From positions 62,001-126,000 of the forward strand of contig JAITLO010000046.1 of NCBI GenBank assembly GCA_031277855.1: a DNA stretch of 64,000 nucleotides, in the 5' to 3' direction. Position numbers and translations under genes: made by a program. This document shows, in pieces, positions 43,275 through 53,283 of this stretch (the first letter of the stretch is position 1; every line of letters begins with the position of its first letter). The DNA comes from Acidovorax sp. (GTDB lineage: Bacteria > Pseudomonadota > Gammaproteobacteria > Burkholderiales > Burkholderiaceae_C). Below the pieces are notes generated by a model. It saw only the letters and a program-made list of their open reading frames with translations, did not search any database and was not told the DNA's origin.

Positions 43275-43694
43275 ATGACTTCTCCTGTCATCTCCATCCC
43301 CGGTATGGACACCGTGCTTTTTGATGCCAGCGAATGGCCGCTGGTGGTGGGCCGCTTTCCCGAGCTGGGTGAGCCCGATCGCGTAGGCCGCATCCTGTCG
43401 TCGCTGGACGCCATCCTTGCGCTGCAACAGCCGTTTGTGATGGCCTGGATTCCCCCCAGCCACGACCATGACGATGAACCGCACGAAGACGAAAAACGCT
43501 CCGTGGTGTGGATCAAGCAGCGCAAAGCGGATCTGCGCGCCCACTGCCGGGGTTATCTCTACATCACCCAGGACCCGGCCTTGCGTGCCTTGCTGGAAGA
43601 TCGGCTGAACCAGGTGCGCAAGATGTATGGTTTTGCCATGGTGGTGGTGGACGACCAGGATACGGCACGTACCCAGGCGCAGGCATTGTTGTAA
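43275..43694 (+). CDS. Conserved hypothetical protein
   Basis: A 139-residue soluble protein that I do not recognise. It has no signal peptide, membrane segment or cysteine cluster. The middle carries an acidic/His-rich loop (SHDHDDEPHEDEKRS) that could bind metal, next to AWIPPS. The C-terminal half has WIKQRKADLRAHCRGYLYIT and ends with a beta-rich AMVVVDD segment. Codon use matches the neighbours and the frame is open over a long stretch with a TTTCAGGACG-type leader, so it looks like a real gene. It lies between the iron operon repeat and a bidirectional terminator. Confidence 0.65.
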   Translation: MTSPVISIPGMDTVLFDASEWPLVVGRFPELGEPDRVGRILSSLDAILALQQPFVMAWIPPSHDHDDEPHEDEKRSVVWIKQRKADLRAHCRGYLYITQDPALRALLEDRLNQVRKMYGFAMVVVDDQDTARTQAQALL

Positions 43695-43803
43695 GCCTGC
43701 CTGGCCATAGCAGGCACGCTGGCGCAAAGCAGCATCCGCTCCCCACCAGTCCAGGTCATGGGCACATGGTGCACAGGCCAGACCGGTGCGATGGTTCGGC
43801 CAT

Positions 43804-43843
43804 AAAAAAACCGGCCGCCCCGCAAAGGGACGGCCGGTTTTTT
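43804..43843. terminator. Bidirectional rho-independent terminator
   Basis: Long stem AAAAAACCGGCCG with CGGCCGGTTTTTT, plus inner CCC/GGG pairing, between the hypothetical gene and the converging monomeric isocitrate dehydrogenase gene. Confidence 0.9.
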
Positions 43844-43890
43844 GTAGCTGTCGCCTGCGCCCCTTTACAGGGCAGGGCGCAGACAGGGCT

Positions 43891-46122
<2,232 letters not shown>

Positions 46123-46269
46123 GTGGTGATGTGTTGTCTAGGGTTCAAAAACCGCGCCTGCGCGCGTGGCGTGTGTCTGCACCGGGCATTGGCATGCCCG
46201 ATGCGCTATCTGTGTAGCGCACCCAAGAGTCGATCCTGATGCCAAAGTGGGTGGCAAGCTGGCCGCAAG

Positions 46270-46293
46270 CTCAACTCTTGTATAAGACTTGAG
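46270..46293. promoter_or_regulatory. Extended palindrome upstream of monomeric isocitrate dehydrogenase
   Basis: A 24-bp imperfect palindrome: CTCAACTCTTGT and ATAAGACTTGAG are symmetric at 20 of 24 positions, with a TCTT-N4-AAGA core. It is about 150 bp before the start codon, a suitable place for an operator. Palindromes with TCTTATATAAGA cores occur near TCA-cycle genes in Betaproteobacteria as far as I recall, so a link to metabolic control is suggested, not shown. Confidence 0.45.
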
Positions 46294-46387
46294 TTTAGCA
46301 TCAGCTTCCATACTATGGAACGGTGTTTTATGTTGCGCTGCAAAAGTCACCGTGTTTGAGGCGTTTTCCCCTCTGAAAGCAAGCGAA

Positions 46388-46684
46388 TCAGGGGTTCTCG
46401 TTGAACTGGGCTTTGAAGTCGAACTCCAGCTTTTGGCATTCATCCGCCTGGGTGAAGTGCACGGGCTTGCCTTCCTTGGGCGGCTTTTCCACTTCCTTCC
46501 AGCACAGGCGTATGGTTTCGCGCGCCACCCAGCGGGCTTCGGAGTCGGGGGTGTTGAGGAAATAGCCCATTGCCATCAGTACGGCAAAAAACAGCACGGG
46601 CAGGCCGATGAGCCAGCGCACCAGGCGGGGCTTGGGCGTGGGAATGTCGGCGGTGGCGGAGGGATTGGATTTTTCTTCAGACAT
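46388..46684 (-). CDS. Small single-pass membrane protein, unknown function
   Basis: A 98-residue protein with a cytoplasmic N-terminus rich in Pro, Lys and Ser, one transmembrane helix (LIGLPVLFFAVLMAMGYFL, about residues 25-43), and a soluble C-terminal part with two cysteines (RLCWKEVEKPP and DECQKLEF). The two cysteines could form a periplasmic disulfide. I recognise no family. It looks like a genuine gene because its composition and start codon context fit, and it is isolated between monomeric isocitrate dehydrogenase and chaC. Confidence 0.72.
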   Translation of the reverse strand: MSEEKSNPSATADIPTPKPRLVRWLIGLPVLFFAVLMAMGYFLNTPDSEARWVARETIRLCWKEVEKPPKEGKPVHFTQADECQKLEFDFKAQFNENP

Positions 46685-46780
46685 GAGCGGAATTATCGGC
46701 GCCTGTCTGTAGCCACGGGCAGGCTTGCGGCGCGGTGTTGATGCGCATCAAGCTGGGCTGTGCAATGTTGCGTTGTTTGA

Positions 46781-46848
46781 GCAGCTTCTTTTTTGATAGC
46801 TGTCTGCGCAGAGTGTATCAGCGCTAGAGGCTTGAAAGCCTCAATTTT
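46781..46848. repeat. Comamonadaceae-type short intergenic repeat overlapping the chaC stop
   Basis: The plus strand reads GCTTCTTTTTTGATAGCTG, then CGCAGAGTGTATCAGCGCTAG, AGGCTTGAAAGCCTCAATTTT (given in pieces). AGCGCTAGAGGC and GAGGCTTTCAAGCCTC-like hairpins plus TTTTGATAGCTG are features I recall from a very abundant repeat of Acidovorax, Comamonas and Delftia. The repeat's TTGAGG supplies the chaC stop codon. A related block lies within dapE. Confidence 0.6.
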
Positions 46849-47458
46849 TGTGCTCCCAGGCCTGGCCCCAGTGCAGCAACTGCTCCAGCGCGCGGTCGCG
46901 TATGCCCATGGCCTGCAAACCCTCATAGGTGGCAACGGCGTAGTCGCGGGTGCTGCCGTAAATGCCGGCAGATTCGGCAAAGATGCGCTGGTACTGCTCA
47001 GGGGCGAGCAGACCGCAATAGCTGGGGCTGCGCCGCGACAGCGTAAAAGCCAGGGCGCGCACAGGCCCCTCTGGTGTGCTGCAGGCAAGCCAACGCGGGT
47101 CGTAGGTGGCCAGCGGCATTTCACGCTGCCATAGCAGCCGCAAGGTGTCAGCACCCTGGGCCGCAGGTATGCGGTAGGCCGCGCCCTGGCAGCTGCCACC
47201 GGCCAGCATGGCAAACACCAGACCAGGCCGCTCGGGCGTGCCGCGATTGATGCGGCTCCACATCTTCAACGCCCGGTGCCAGCCAAACACCCGGGCATCG
47301 CGGCGCTCGGCAAAGTCAAAGTCGGGCCGCCAGATCAGGCTGCCATAACCAAACACCCACAAATCCTGCTCGCCACCCCATTGCGCCATGGTGCGCTCCA
47401 GCATGGCCTGCGGGTCACGGCCGGGGAGGGGGGACAAGGGAGCAGGAATATGGGACAT
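46841..47458 (-). CDS. chaC: Gamma-glutamylcyclotransferase, ChaC type
   Basis: A cytosolic enzyme of 205 residues, predicted to cleave glutathione to 5-oxoproline and Cys-Gly. WVFGYGSLIWRPDF at about residues 34-47 is the family signature, followed by GWHRALKMWS and the catalytic Glu region REMPLATYDPRW. The protein ends SYCGLLAPEQYQRIFAESAGIYGSTRDY and a short tail. The ATG giving MSHIPAP is chosen; an upstream start adds 12 residues without similarity. Its last codons and stop lie inside a dispersed repeat, so the C-terminal tail may have been reshaped by it. Confidence 0.92.
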   Translation of the reverse strand: MSHIPAPLSPLPGRDPQAMLERTMAQWGGEQDLWVFGYGSLIWRPDFDFAERRDARVFGWHRALKMWSRINRGTPERPGLVFAMLAGGSCQGAAYRIPAAQGADTLRLLWQREMPLATYDPRWLACSTPEGPVRALAFTLSRRSPSYCGLLAPEQYQRIFAESAGIYGSTRDYAVATYEGLQAMGIRDRALEQLLHWGQAWEHKN

Positions 47459-47597
47459 GGGGCTTGATGCTAGGCGTTTTGGCTCTAGACGCAATGGCCA
47501 TGCGCTTACACCAGTGATGGCGAAAGAGTGGTTTCAGGCGTGCCCCTCCTGCAGTGGTTGCATGAGGGGCTGCAAGCCGCACCAGGCGCTTTGTGCT

Positions 47598-49643
47598 TCA
47601 AGCCATGCCGGCAGCCTGGGTCAGGCTTTCGATGTCATCGCTCAGCTCCAGCCAGCGCTCTTCCAGCGTGTCGATTTCGTCGCCCACGGTCTTGAGGCGT
47701 TTGCCGGCTTCGGCGATTTCGGCCGGTGGTAGCGGGGTGGCCAGCTTGGCTTCCAGCGCGGTTTTTTCGCTGGACAAGGCGGCCATCTTCTTGTCGATCT
47801 GCTCCAGCTCTTTCTTCAGCGGCTTGGTTTTTTCCGACAGTTGCTGGCGCGCGGCGGCGGCCTGTTTGCGTTGCTCGCGCTGGTCGCCCTGGGGCTCGGG
47901 CGGGCTGGCGGGGGCGGCTACAGGTGCCACAGCCACGGGCACGGCTGCGACAGAGGCGGCTGCTGCCTTGCTGGTGGCTGCTGCGGCCTGGAGGGCCTGG
48001 GTCTCGGCGTTCTTGGCTTCCTCGCGCAGGCGCTTGGACTCTTCCAGCAGATAGCGCTGGTAGTCGTCCAGGTCGCCATCGAAGGGGCCGACCACGCCGC
48101 GGCCCACCATCCAGAAGTCCTCGCACACGGCGCGCAGCAGGTGGCGATCGTGGGAGACCAGCATGACGGTGCCGTCGAAGTCGTTGAGCGCCATGGCCAG
48201 GGCCTCGCGGGTGGCCAGGTCCAGGTGGTTGGTAGGCTCGTCCAGCAGCAGCAGATTGGGGCGTTGCCAGACAATCATGGCCAGCACCAGGCGGGCTTTT
48301 TCGCCGCCGCTCATGGTGCCCACGGCCTGCTTGACCATATCGCCGGTGAAGTTGAAGCTGCCCAGATAGCTGCGCAGGTCCTGCTCGCGGCTGGGTTGCT
48401 TGGCGTCCGGCCCCAGCTCCTTGGCCAGGCGGATCATGTGCTCCAGCGGGCTTTCGCTGGGGCGCAGCACGTCCAGCTCCTGCTGGGCAAAGTAGCCGAT
48501 GTTCAGGCCCTTGCCCTCGGTCACCGTGCCGGCCAGGGCCTTCATGGTGCGGGCAATGGTTTTGACCAGGGTGGACTTGCCCTGGCCGTTGGCGCCCAGA
48601 ATGCCGATGCGCTGGCCTGCCAGCACCGAGCGGTTCACACCGCTGAGAATCTGGGTGGCTGTGCCCTCGTCGTCCACATAGCCAAAGGCCGCATCGCTGA
48701 TGGCCAGCATGGGGTTGGGCAGGTTGGCGGGTTCCTTGAACTCGAAGGTGAAGTCGGCCTCGGCCAGCACGGGGCCGATTTTCTCCATGCGCTCAAGTTG
48801 CTTGACCCGGCTTTGCGCCTGCTTGGCCTTGCTGGCCTTGGCCTTGAAGCGGTCGATGAACTTCTGCAGGTGGGCCATCTTCTCCTGCTGCTTGGCAAAG
48901 CTGGCGGCCTGCAGTTCCAGCTGCTGGGCGCGCAGTTCTTCAAACTTGCTGTAGTTGCCGCCGTAGCGGTTGAGCTGGCCGCTTTGGATTTGCAGCGTGA
49001 CGTTGGTGATGGCGTCCAGAAACTCGCGGTCGTGGCTGATGACGATCATGGTGCCGGCATAGCGCTTGAGCCAGGCTTCCAGCCAGACCAGGGCGTCCAG
49101 GTCCAAGTGGTTGGTGGGTTCGTCCAGCAGCAGCAAATCAGATGGGCACATCAGCGCGCGCGCCAGCTGCAGGCGCATGCGCCAGCCGCCGGAGAAGCTG
49201 TCCACGGGGTGATCGAGCTCGCTGGCGCGAAAGCCCAGGCCCAGAATCAGCGCCTGGGCGCGGGCCACGGCGTCGTGGGCGCCTGCATCGTGCAGGTCGG
49301 AATAGGCCTGGGCAATGGCCATGCCGTCGTCGTTGGCCTCTGCCTCGGCCAGCTGGCGCTGGACTTCGCTCAGGCGCGTGTCGCCCTCGAGCACAAAGTC
49401 GGTGGCGCTCTGGTCGGTCTCGGGCATGTGCTGGGCCACTTCAGCCATGCGCCAGCTCGACGGGATGTGGAAGTCGCCGCCATCTTCATGCAGCTTGCCG
49501 CTGAGCAGGGCGAACAAGGACGACTTGCCCGCGCCGTTGCGGCCCACCAGGCCCACGTTTTCTCCGGGGTTGATGGTGGCGGAAATATTGTCCAGCACTA
49601 CTTTGGTGCCGCGACGCAGGGTGACATTCTTCAGGGTAATCAT
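47598..49643 (-). CDS. yheS: ABC-F family ATPase, YheS-like
   Basis: A soluble ABC-F protein of 681 residues, acting at the ribosome in this family rather than in transport. Two ABC domains: Walker A GRNGAGKSS (about 36-44) and GANGQGKST (about 340), signatures FSGGWRMR and MSGGEKAR, Walker B LLLLDEPTNHLDL twice, and linker between them (RFKAKASKAKQAQSRVKQLERM, shown in two parts). The C-terminal part is an Ala/Pro-rich segment and a Lys/Glu-rich coiled coil. N-terminal MITLKNVTLRRGTKV and overall order match E. coli YheS. The start is fixed by MITLKN; the upstream extension runs into a mobile repeat. Confidence 0.93.
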   Translation of the reverse strand: MITLKNVTLRRGTKVVLDNISATINPGENVGLVGRNGAGKSSLFALLSGKLHEDGGDFHIPSSWRMAEVAQHMPETDQSATDFVLEGDTRLSEVQRQLAEAEANDDGMAIAQAYSDLHDAGAHDAVARAQALILGLGFRASELDHPVDSFSGGWRMRLQLARALMCPSDLLLLDEPTNHLDLDALVWLEAWLKRYAGTMIVISHDREFLDAITNVTLQIQSGQLNRYGGNYSKFEELRAQQLELQAASFAKQQEKMAHLQKFIDRFKAKASKAKQAQSRVKQLERMEKIGPVLAEADFTFEFKEPANLPNPMLAISDAAFGYVDDEGTATQILSGVNRSVLAGQRIGILGANGQGKSTLVKTIARTMKALAGTVTEGKGLNIGYFAQQELDVLRPSESPLEHMIRLAKELGPDAKQPSREQDLRSYLGSFNFTGDMVKQAVGTMSGGEKARLVLAMIVWQRPNLLLLDEPTNHLDLATREALAMALNDFDGTVMLVSHDRHLLRAVCEDFWMVGRGVVGPFDGDLDDYQRYLLEESKRLREEAKNAETQALQAAAATSKAAAASVAAVPVAVAPVAAPASPPEPQGDQREQRKQAAAARQQLSEKTKPLKKELEQIDKKMAALSSEKTALEAKLATPLPPAEIAEAGKRLKTVGDEIDTLEERWLELSDDIESLTQAAGMA

Positions 49644-49852
49644 TGGGTGGGGATTATCGCCGGGCTGGGGTTCCGATGGCGCTGCGGGGCAATCGGGCCA
49701 TGGGGCGCAAGCGGCGCCGGCGTTGCGCAGCGCGCCAGGATGGGGCGGGGGCTGCTCCCAGCAAAAGAGCGGGCTGCGTTGAATCAGCCTGGTTTTTGCA
49801 TTCTTTTGATGGGGAAAGGATGGCTGTGGCTGCGTAAGGTGCTCTGGTTCAA

Positions 49853-50120
49853 AGAACGTGTTCAAAGTCTCTACGCAGGCGCGTTGGAGCGCAATCGGGA
49901 TGAGTTCGAAGCGATGGAGCGCAGCTTGCACTCGTGTGCAAGCAAGAGCCAGCGCGAAGAAATCGCCCGATTTCGCTCCAACCCTTCGGGCCAGTGCCTT
50001 TGCGGGCGGTCTACGTCGTTGCGAATCCTCGCAATAGCACGGCTATTGCTGCGGTATCGCGCCTTGTATTCCATCCCGCAAAGACACTGGCGCGCCGCGA
50101 GGAGACTTTGAACACGTTCT
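49853..50120. repeat. 268-bp element with 19-bp terminal inverted repeats and nested hairpins
   Basis: AGAACGTGTTCAAAGTCTC (49853-49871) recurs perfectly inverted at 50102-50120. Two further long inverted pairs lie inside: TTGGAGCGCAATCGGG (49884-49899) with CCCGATTTCGCTCCAA (49966-49981), and CCAGTGCCTTTGCGGG (49991-50006) with CCCGCAAAGACACTGG (50075-50090), each with one mismatch. The whole can fold as a closing stem plus two long arms. It has no plausible coding sequence. It sits between yheS and a damaged gene. MITE or structured extragenic repeat. Confidence 0.78.
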
Positions 50121-50137
50121 AAAAGCTAGCCGCGCGG

Positions 50138-50404
50138 CTATGGAAATGCGATGCTGTGGCTGGGAACCGTTTGGACGCGTGGGCCAAAGCTGGAAATATT
50201 GCCAAGTGTTGCGTTGTGGTGCGCAATCACGTCTTGCGCGGAAATGGCGCTATTGCCTGCAGAGGTGTGGGCATCTGACACCAGTGTGACCGGAAACCTC
50301 ACCGCAAGCGCGCGCCTTGCGGTGGTGCCCTCGCAATCGAATGCTGCAGCCTCGCCTTCACAGAGGCCTTGCTGGACATCGATGACAAGTACAGCGGATT
50401 GCAT
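50138..50404 (-). pseudogene. Internally deleted isochorismatase-family hydrolase
   Basis: The 88-residue frame starts like a cysteine hydrolase of the isochorismatase family (MQSAVLVIDVQQGLCEGEAA, with the catalytic Asp) and then jumps to the family's C-terminal region (VTLVSDAHTSAGN, SAQDVIAHHNATL). Family members run about 180-190 residues, so roughly 100 central residues are missing, including the catalytic Lys and Cys. The frame is kept across the junction, but the product cannot be an active enzyme. The 268-bp repeat ends only 17 bp away. Confidence 0.75.
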
Positions 50405-50590
50405 GCTCTGCCTTATGTGGAAGTGGGCGTGGGAATGGGGAACCAAAGCATCATAGGGCTGGCGCTCAGCCCAGGGCGGTACTTTCGCATTCTGTTTCCT
50501 CTTGCACATGTATGTGCGCTGCATGTAGATGCAAGCCAACAAAGCCGGCTTGGGGCTGGTAATCAGAACCCAAGGGTGGCCGAGGGCCGT

Positions 50591-51466
50591 TCAATTTCTG
50601 CCGTGGGGCTGCGGGCTTTCATGCTCTCTATAGGCCGCAGCCAGCGTGCGCAGCGCCTCGCGTGAGCGTGGGTCGCGCAGCGTGGAGTGCAGCATCAGCC
50701 GTGACGAGGGCAGGGCGGGAAGGCCCAGGCGTTGGCCCACGTCGATGGTATCGGCCGGAGCCAGGCGGCGCGAGCAAGCGGCCACGGCCAGGCCGGCCGA
50801 GACAGCGGCCATCACGGCAGAGTGGCCGCCGCCGACAAACACCTCGTTCCAGTCCAGACCCGCGCTGCCCAGGGCGCGCATGGCAATGTCGCGCACGCCG
50901 CAGCAGGGGGCGAGTGCGGCCAAGCGCAGCGGGTGTTCGGGCGGCTGCTGGAAATGCGGGGCGGCAAACCAGCCGAAATGCTCGGGCCCCAGGTCTTCGC
51001 CGTCGCGGCGGTCGTCTTCCTGGCGCACGATGACGGCGTCCAGCTGGCCCTGGTCAAAGGCGTCCAGCAGGGCGCGGGAATGTTCCAGCCGTACCTCGAT
51101 GATCAGCGCCGGGTCGCGGGCGTTGAGCCGGGCCAGTAGCGTGGGCACCTCGGGGCCGGCCACATGTTCGGCCACGCCCAGGCGAAAGCGCCGGCAGGTG
51201 TAGGACAGGGCAGCCACGGCGCGATCATGCGCGGCCAGAAAGTCGCGCGCCGGCTGCAAGAACAGCGCGCCCTGGGCCGAGAGCCGCACCTGGCGCGGCG
51301 TGCGCTCCAGCAGCTTGTGGCCTAGGCGCTCTTCCAGGCGCTTGAGCTTGACGCTGATGGCCCCCTGGGTGCTGCCCAGGGCATCGGCCGCGCGGGTAAA
51401 GCTTTGGAACTCGGCAATGCTGACAAAGGCCTGCACCGACTCCACATCCAGCACCGGGTTGCCCAT
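50591..51466 (-). CDS. LysR-family transcriptional regulator
   Basis: A 291-residue LysR regulator. The N-terminal winged helix-turn-helix spans VQAFVSIAEFQSFTRAADALGSTQGAISVKLKRLEERLGHKLLERTPRQVRLS (residues 9-61, split into its usual helix blocks), and the rest is a periplasmic-binding-like effector domain. It is divergent from an MFS exporter with fewer than 110 bp between start codons and a small inverted repeat in the gap, so it likely controls that exporter. The inducer is unknown. Confidence 0.93.
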   Translation of the reverse strand: MGNPVLDVESVQAFVSIAEFQSFTRAADALGSTQGAISVKLKRLEERLGHKLLERTPRQVRLSAQGALFLQPARDFLAAHDRAVAALSYTCRRFRLGVAEHVAGPEVPTLLARLNARDPALIIEVRLEHSRALLDAFDQGQLDAVIVRQEDDRRDGEDLGPEHFGWFAAPHFQQPPEHPLRLAALAPCCGVRDIAMRALGSAGLDWNEVFVGGGHSAVMAAVSAGLAVAACSRRLAPADTIDVGQRLGLPALPSSRLMLHSTLRDPRSREALRTLAAAYREHESPQPHGRN

Positions 51467-51492
51467 GATCTATCCAGAAATGTTGTGATTGA

Positions 51493-51506
51493 TATGCCCA
51501 AGCATA
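51493..51506. promoter_or_regulatory. Short inverted repeat in the LysR/MFS divergent region
   Basis: TATGC-N4-GCATA lies between the LysR and MFS genes. The dyad and its T-N12-A ends are near the LysR T-N11-A pattern. Weak evidence by itself; position is the main support. Confidence 0.35.
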
Positions 51507-51572
51507 GCGTTGTTAAATAGATGGCCGCTGCCTACATTCCCTTCACCTTTGCAAGTTTGAGGAATGTTTCGC

Positions 51573-53120
51573 ATGTCGCTCTCCACTCCAGCCCAGCGCC
51601 ACCAGGCGCTGGCTGCTGTTTGTCTCTCCGCCCTGATGCTGGGCTTGGAAATCTCCAGCGTGCCGCCGGCGCTGTCGGCCATAGAGCAGGCCCTGGGTGC
51701 CAGCTTTCGCCAGCTGCAATGGGTGATGGCGGCCTACACCATTGCCAGCACCACCATCTTGATGGCTGTGGGCACGCTGGCTGATCGCTATGGCCACAAG
51801 CGCGTGTTTGCCACGGCCATCACGGCCTTCGGTATTACCTCGCTGGTCTGCGGCCTGGCTGGCAGTGCCGAGCTGCTGATTGCTGCGCGTTTTCTGCAAG
51901 GGCTGGCCGGGGCGGCCATGCTGATTTGCCAGATTTCGGTGCTGTCCCATCAGTTTCCGGGCGGGGCCGAGCGCGGCCGGGCCTTTGCCTGGTGGGGCAT
52001 GGTGTTTGGCTCGGGTCTGGGGCTGGGCCCGGTAGTGGGCACGGCCATCATGGCCATAGGTGGCTGGCCCTGGGTGTTTTTGGTGCATGCGGCCCTGGCC
52101 GTGCTCACACTGGTGCTGGCACACAGGGGCGTGCAGGAGTCGCCGGCCCAGCGTGCCGGCCGGCTGGATGTGGCCGGCATTGCTACGCTGTCGCTGGCGG
52201 TGTTCTGTCTGGTGCTGTTCGTCACCCAGGCACCGGTACTGGGTTTTGGCAGTACGGAGGCCCTGGGCATTGCCGCGCTGTCGCTGCTGGGCTTTGCCGG
52301 CTTTGTCTGGGCCGAGCGCGTCAGCTGCCAGCCCATGGTGGATTTTTCGGTGTTCCGCGTGCGCAATTTCTCGGGCGCGCTGCTGGGCTCCATGGGCATG
52401 AATTTCAGCTTCTGGCCCTTCATCATCTATCTGCCGATTTACTTTCACACCGGCCTGGGCCTGAGCCGGGTGCAGACCGGGCTGGCGCTGCTGGCCTATA
52501 CCTTGCCCACGCTGTTTGTGCCGCCGCTGGCTGAGCGCCTGGCGCTGCGCTGGCAGTCCGGCCGCGTGGTGCCGCTGGGCATGGCCACCATCGGCCTGGG
52601 CTTTGTGCTGATGGCCCTGGGCAGTCTGCTGACCGCGCCGCTGTGGCTGCTGCTGCCGGGCTGTGTGGTGGCGGGCATAGGTCTGGGGCTGACCAATACC
52701 ACCACCACCAATGCCATTACCGCTGCGCTGCCGGTGAGCAAGGCCGGCATGGCCTCGGGCATGGATTGCAGCGCACGCATGATCTCGCTGGCCTTCAATA
52801 TCGCCGTGATGGGCCTGGTGTTGGTACAGGGTGTGATGGCCGCTTTGCCACCAGTTCCAGCCGTGCCTGCACGGCAAGGCACTGGGAGCTTGCGCCTGCT
52901 GGCCGAGCAGTTGGCGGCGGGAGACCTCAACGCCTTGACGCCTTTGGGCCTGTCGGCAGAGGAGGCACTGGCCGCGCTGGCCAGCGGTTTTGCCTGGGTG
53001 ATGGCCTATGGCGCAGCCAGTGTGCTGCTGCTGGGGCTGCTGAGCTGGCGGATTTTTGCCTCTACAGCGGGCCGGCAGCGTTGCTTGGACAGGGCTGTTG
53101 GTGCGACCACATCGAGCTGA
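51573..53120 (+). CDS. MFS drug-efflux type transporter, DHA2 family
   Basis: A 515-residue inner-membrane exporter with about 14 helices, as in the DHA2/EmrB/QacA group. Motif A is seen as ADRYGHKRV after helix 2 (LADRYGHKRVFATAI), and motif C-like glycines are in GSGLGLGPVVGTAIM. The start at 51573 (MSLSTPAQ) has a GAGGA site 9 nt upstream; an ATG at 51564 is directly abutted by that site and is less likely. It is divergent from a LysR regulator. Substrates cannot be inferred. Confidence 0.9.
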   Translation: MSLSTPAQRHQALAAVCLSALMLGLEISSVPPALSAIEQALGASFRQLQWVMAAYTIASTTILMAVGTLADRYGHKRVFATAITAFGITSLVCGLAGSAELLIAARFLQGLAGAAMLICQISVLSHQFPGGAERGRAFAWWGMVFGSGLGLGPVVGTAIMAIGGWPWVFLVHAALAVLTLVLAHRGVQESPAQRAGRLDVAGIATLSLAVFCLVLFVTQAPVLGFGSTEALGIAALSLLGFAGFVWAERVSCQPMVDFSVFRVRNFSGALLGSMGMNFSFWPFIIYLPIYFHTGLGLSRVQTGLALLAYTLPTLFVPPLAERLALRWQSGRVVPLGMATIGLGFVLMALGSLLTAPLWLLLPGCVVAGIGLGLTNTTTTNAITAALPVSKAGMASGMDCSARMISLAFNIAVMGLVLVQGVMAALPPVPAVPARQGTGSLRLLAEQLAAGDLNALTPLGLSAEEALAALASGFAWVMAYGAASVLLLGLLSWRIFASTAGRQRCLDRAVGATTSS

Positions 53121-53283
53121 GGCCATCGTTAGCCAAGCTGGCTACAGATGCAAGAGTTGTTAGCAACCATGTCTGGCAGCGTGCTCGGCGGCCTGGACCT
53201 ACAAAATACGGGAGAGACCATCATCACGATGTCATGTTGTTTCGCTCGAGACCGTGCCGGGCAACCGGTGCGGAGCACTGACC

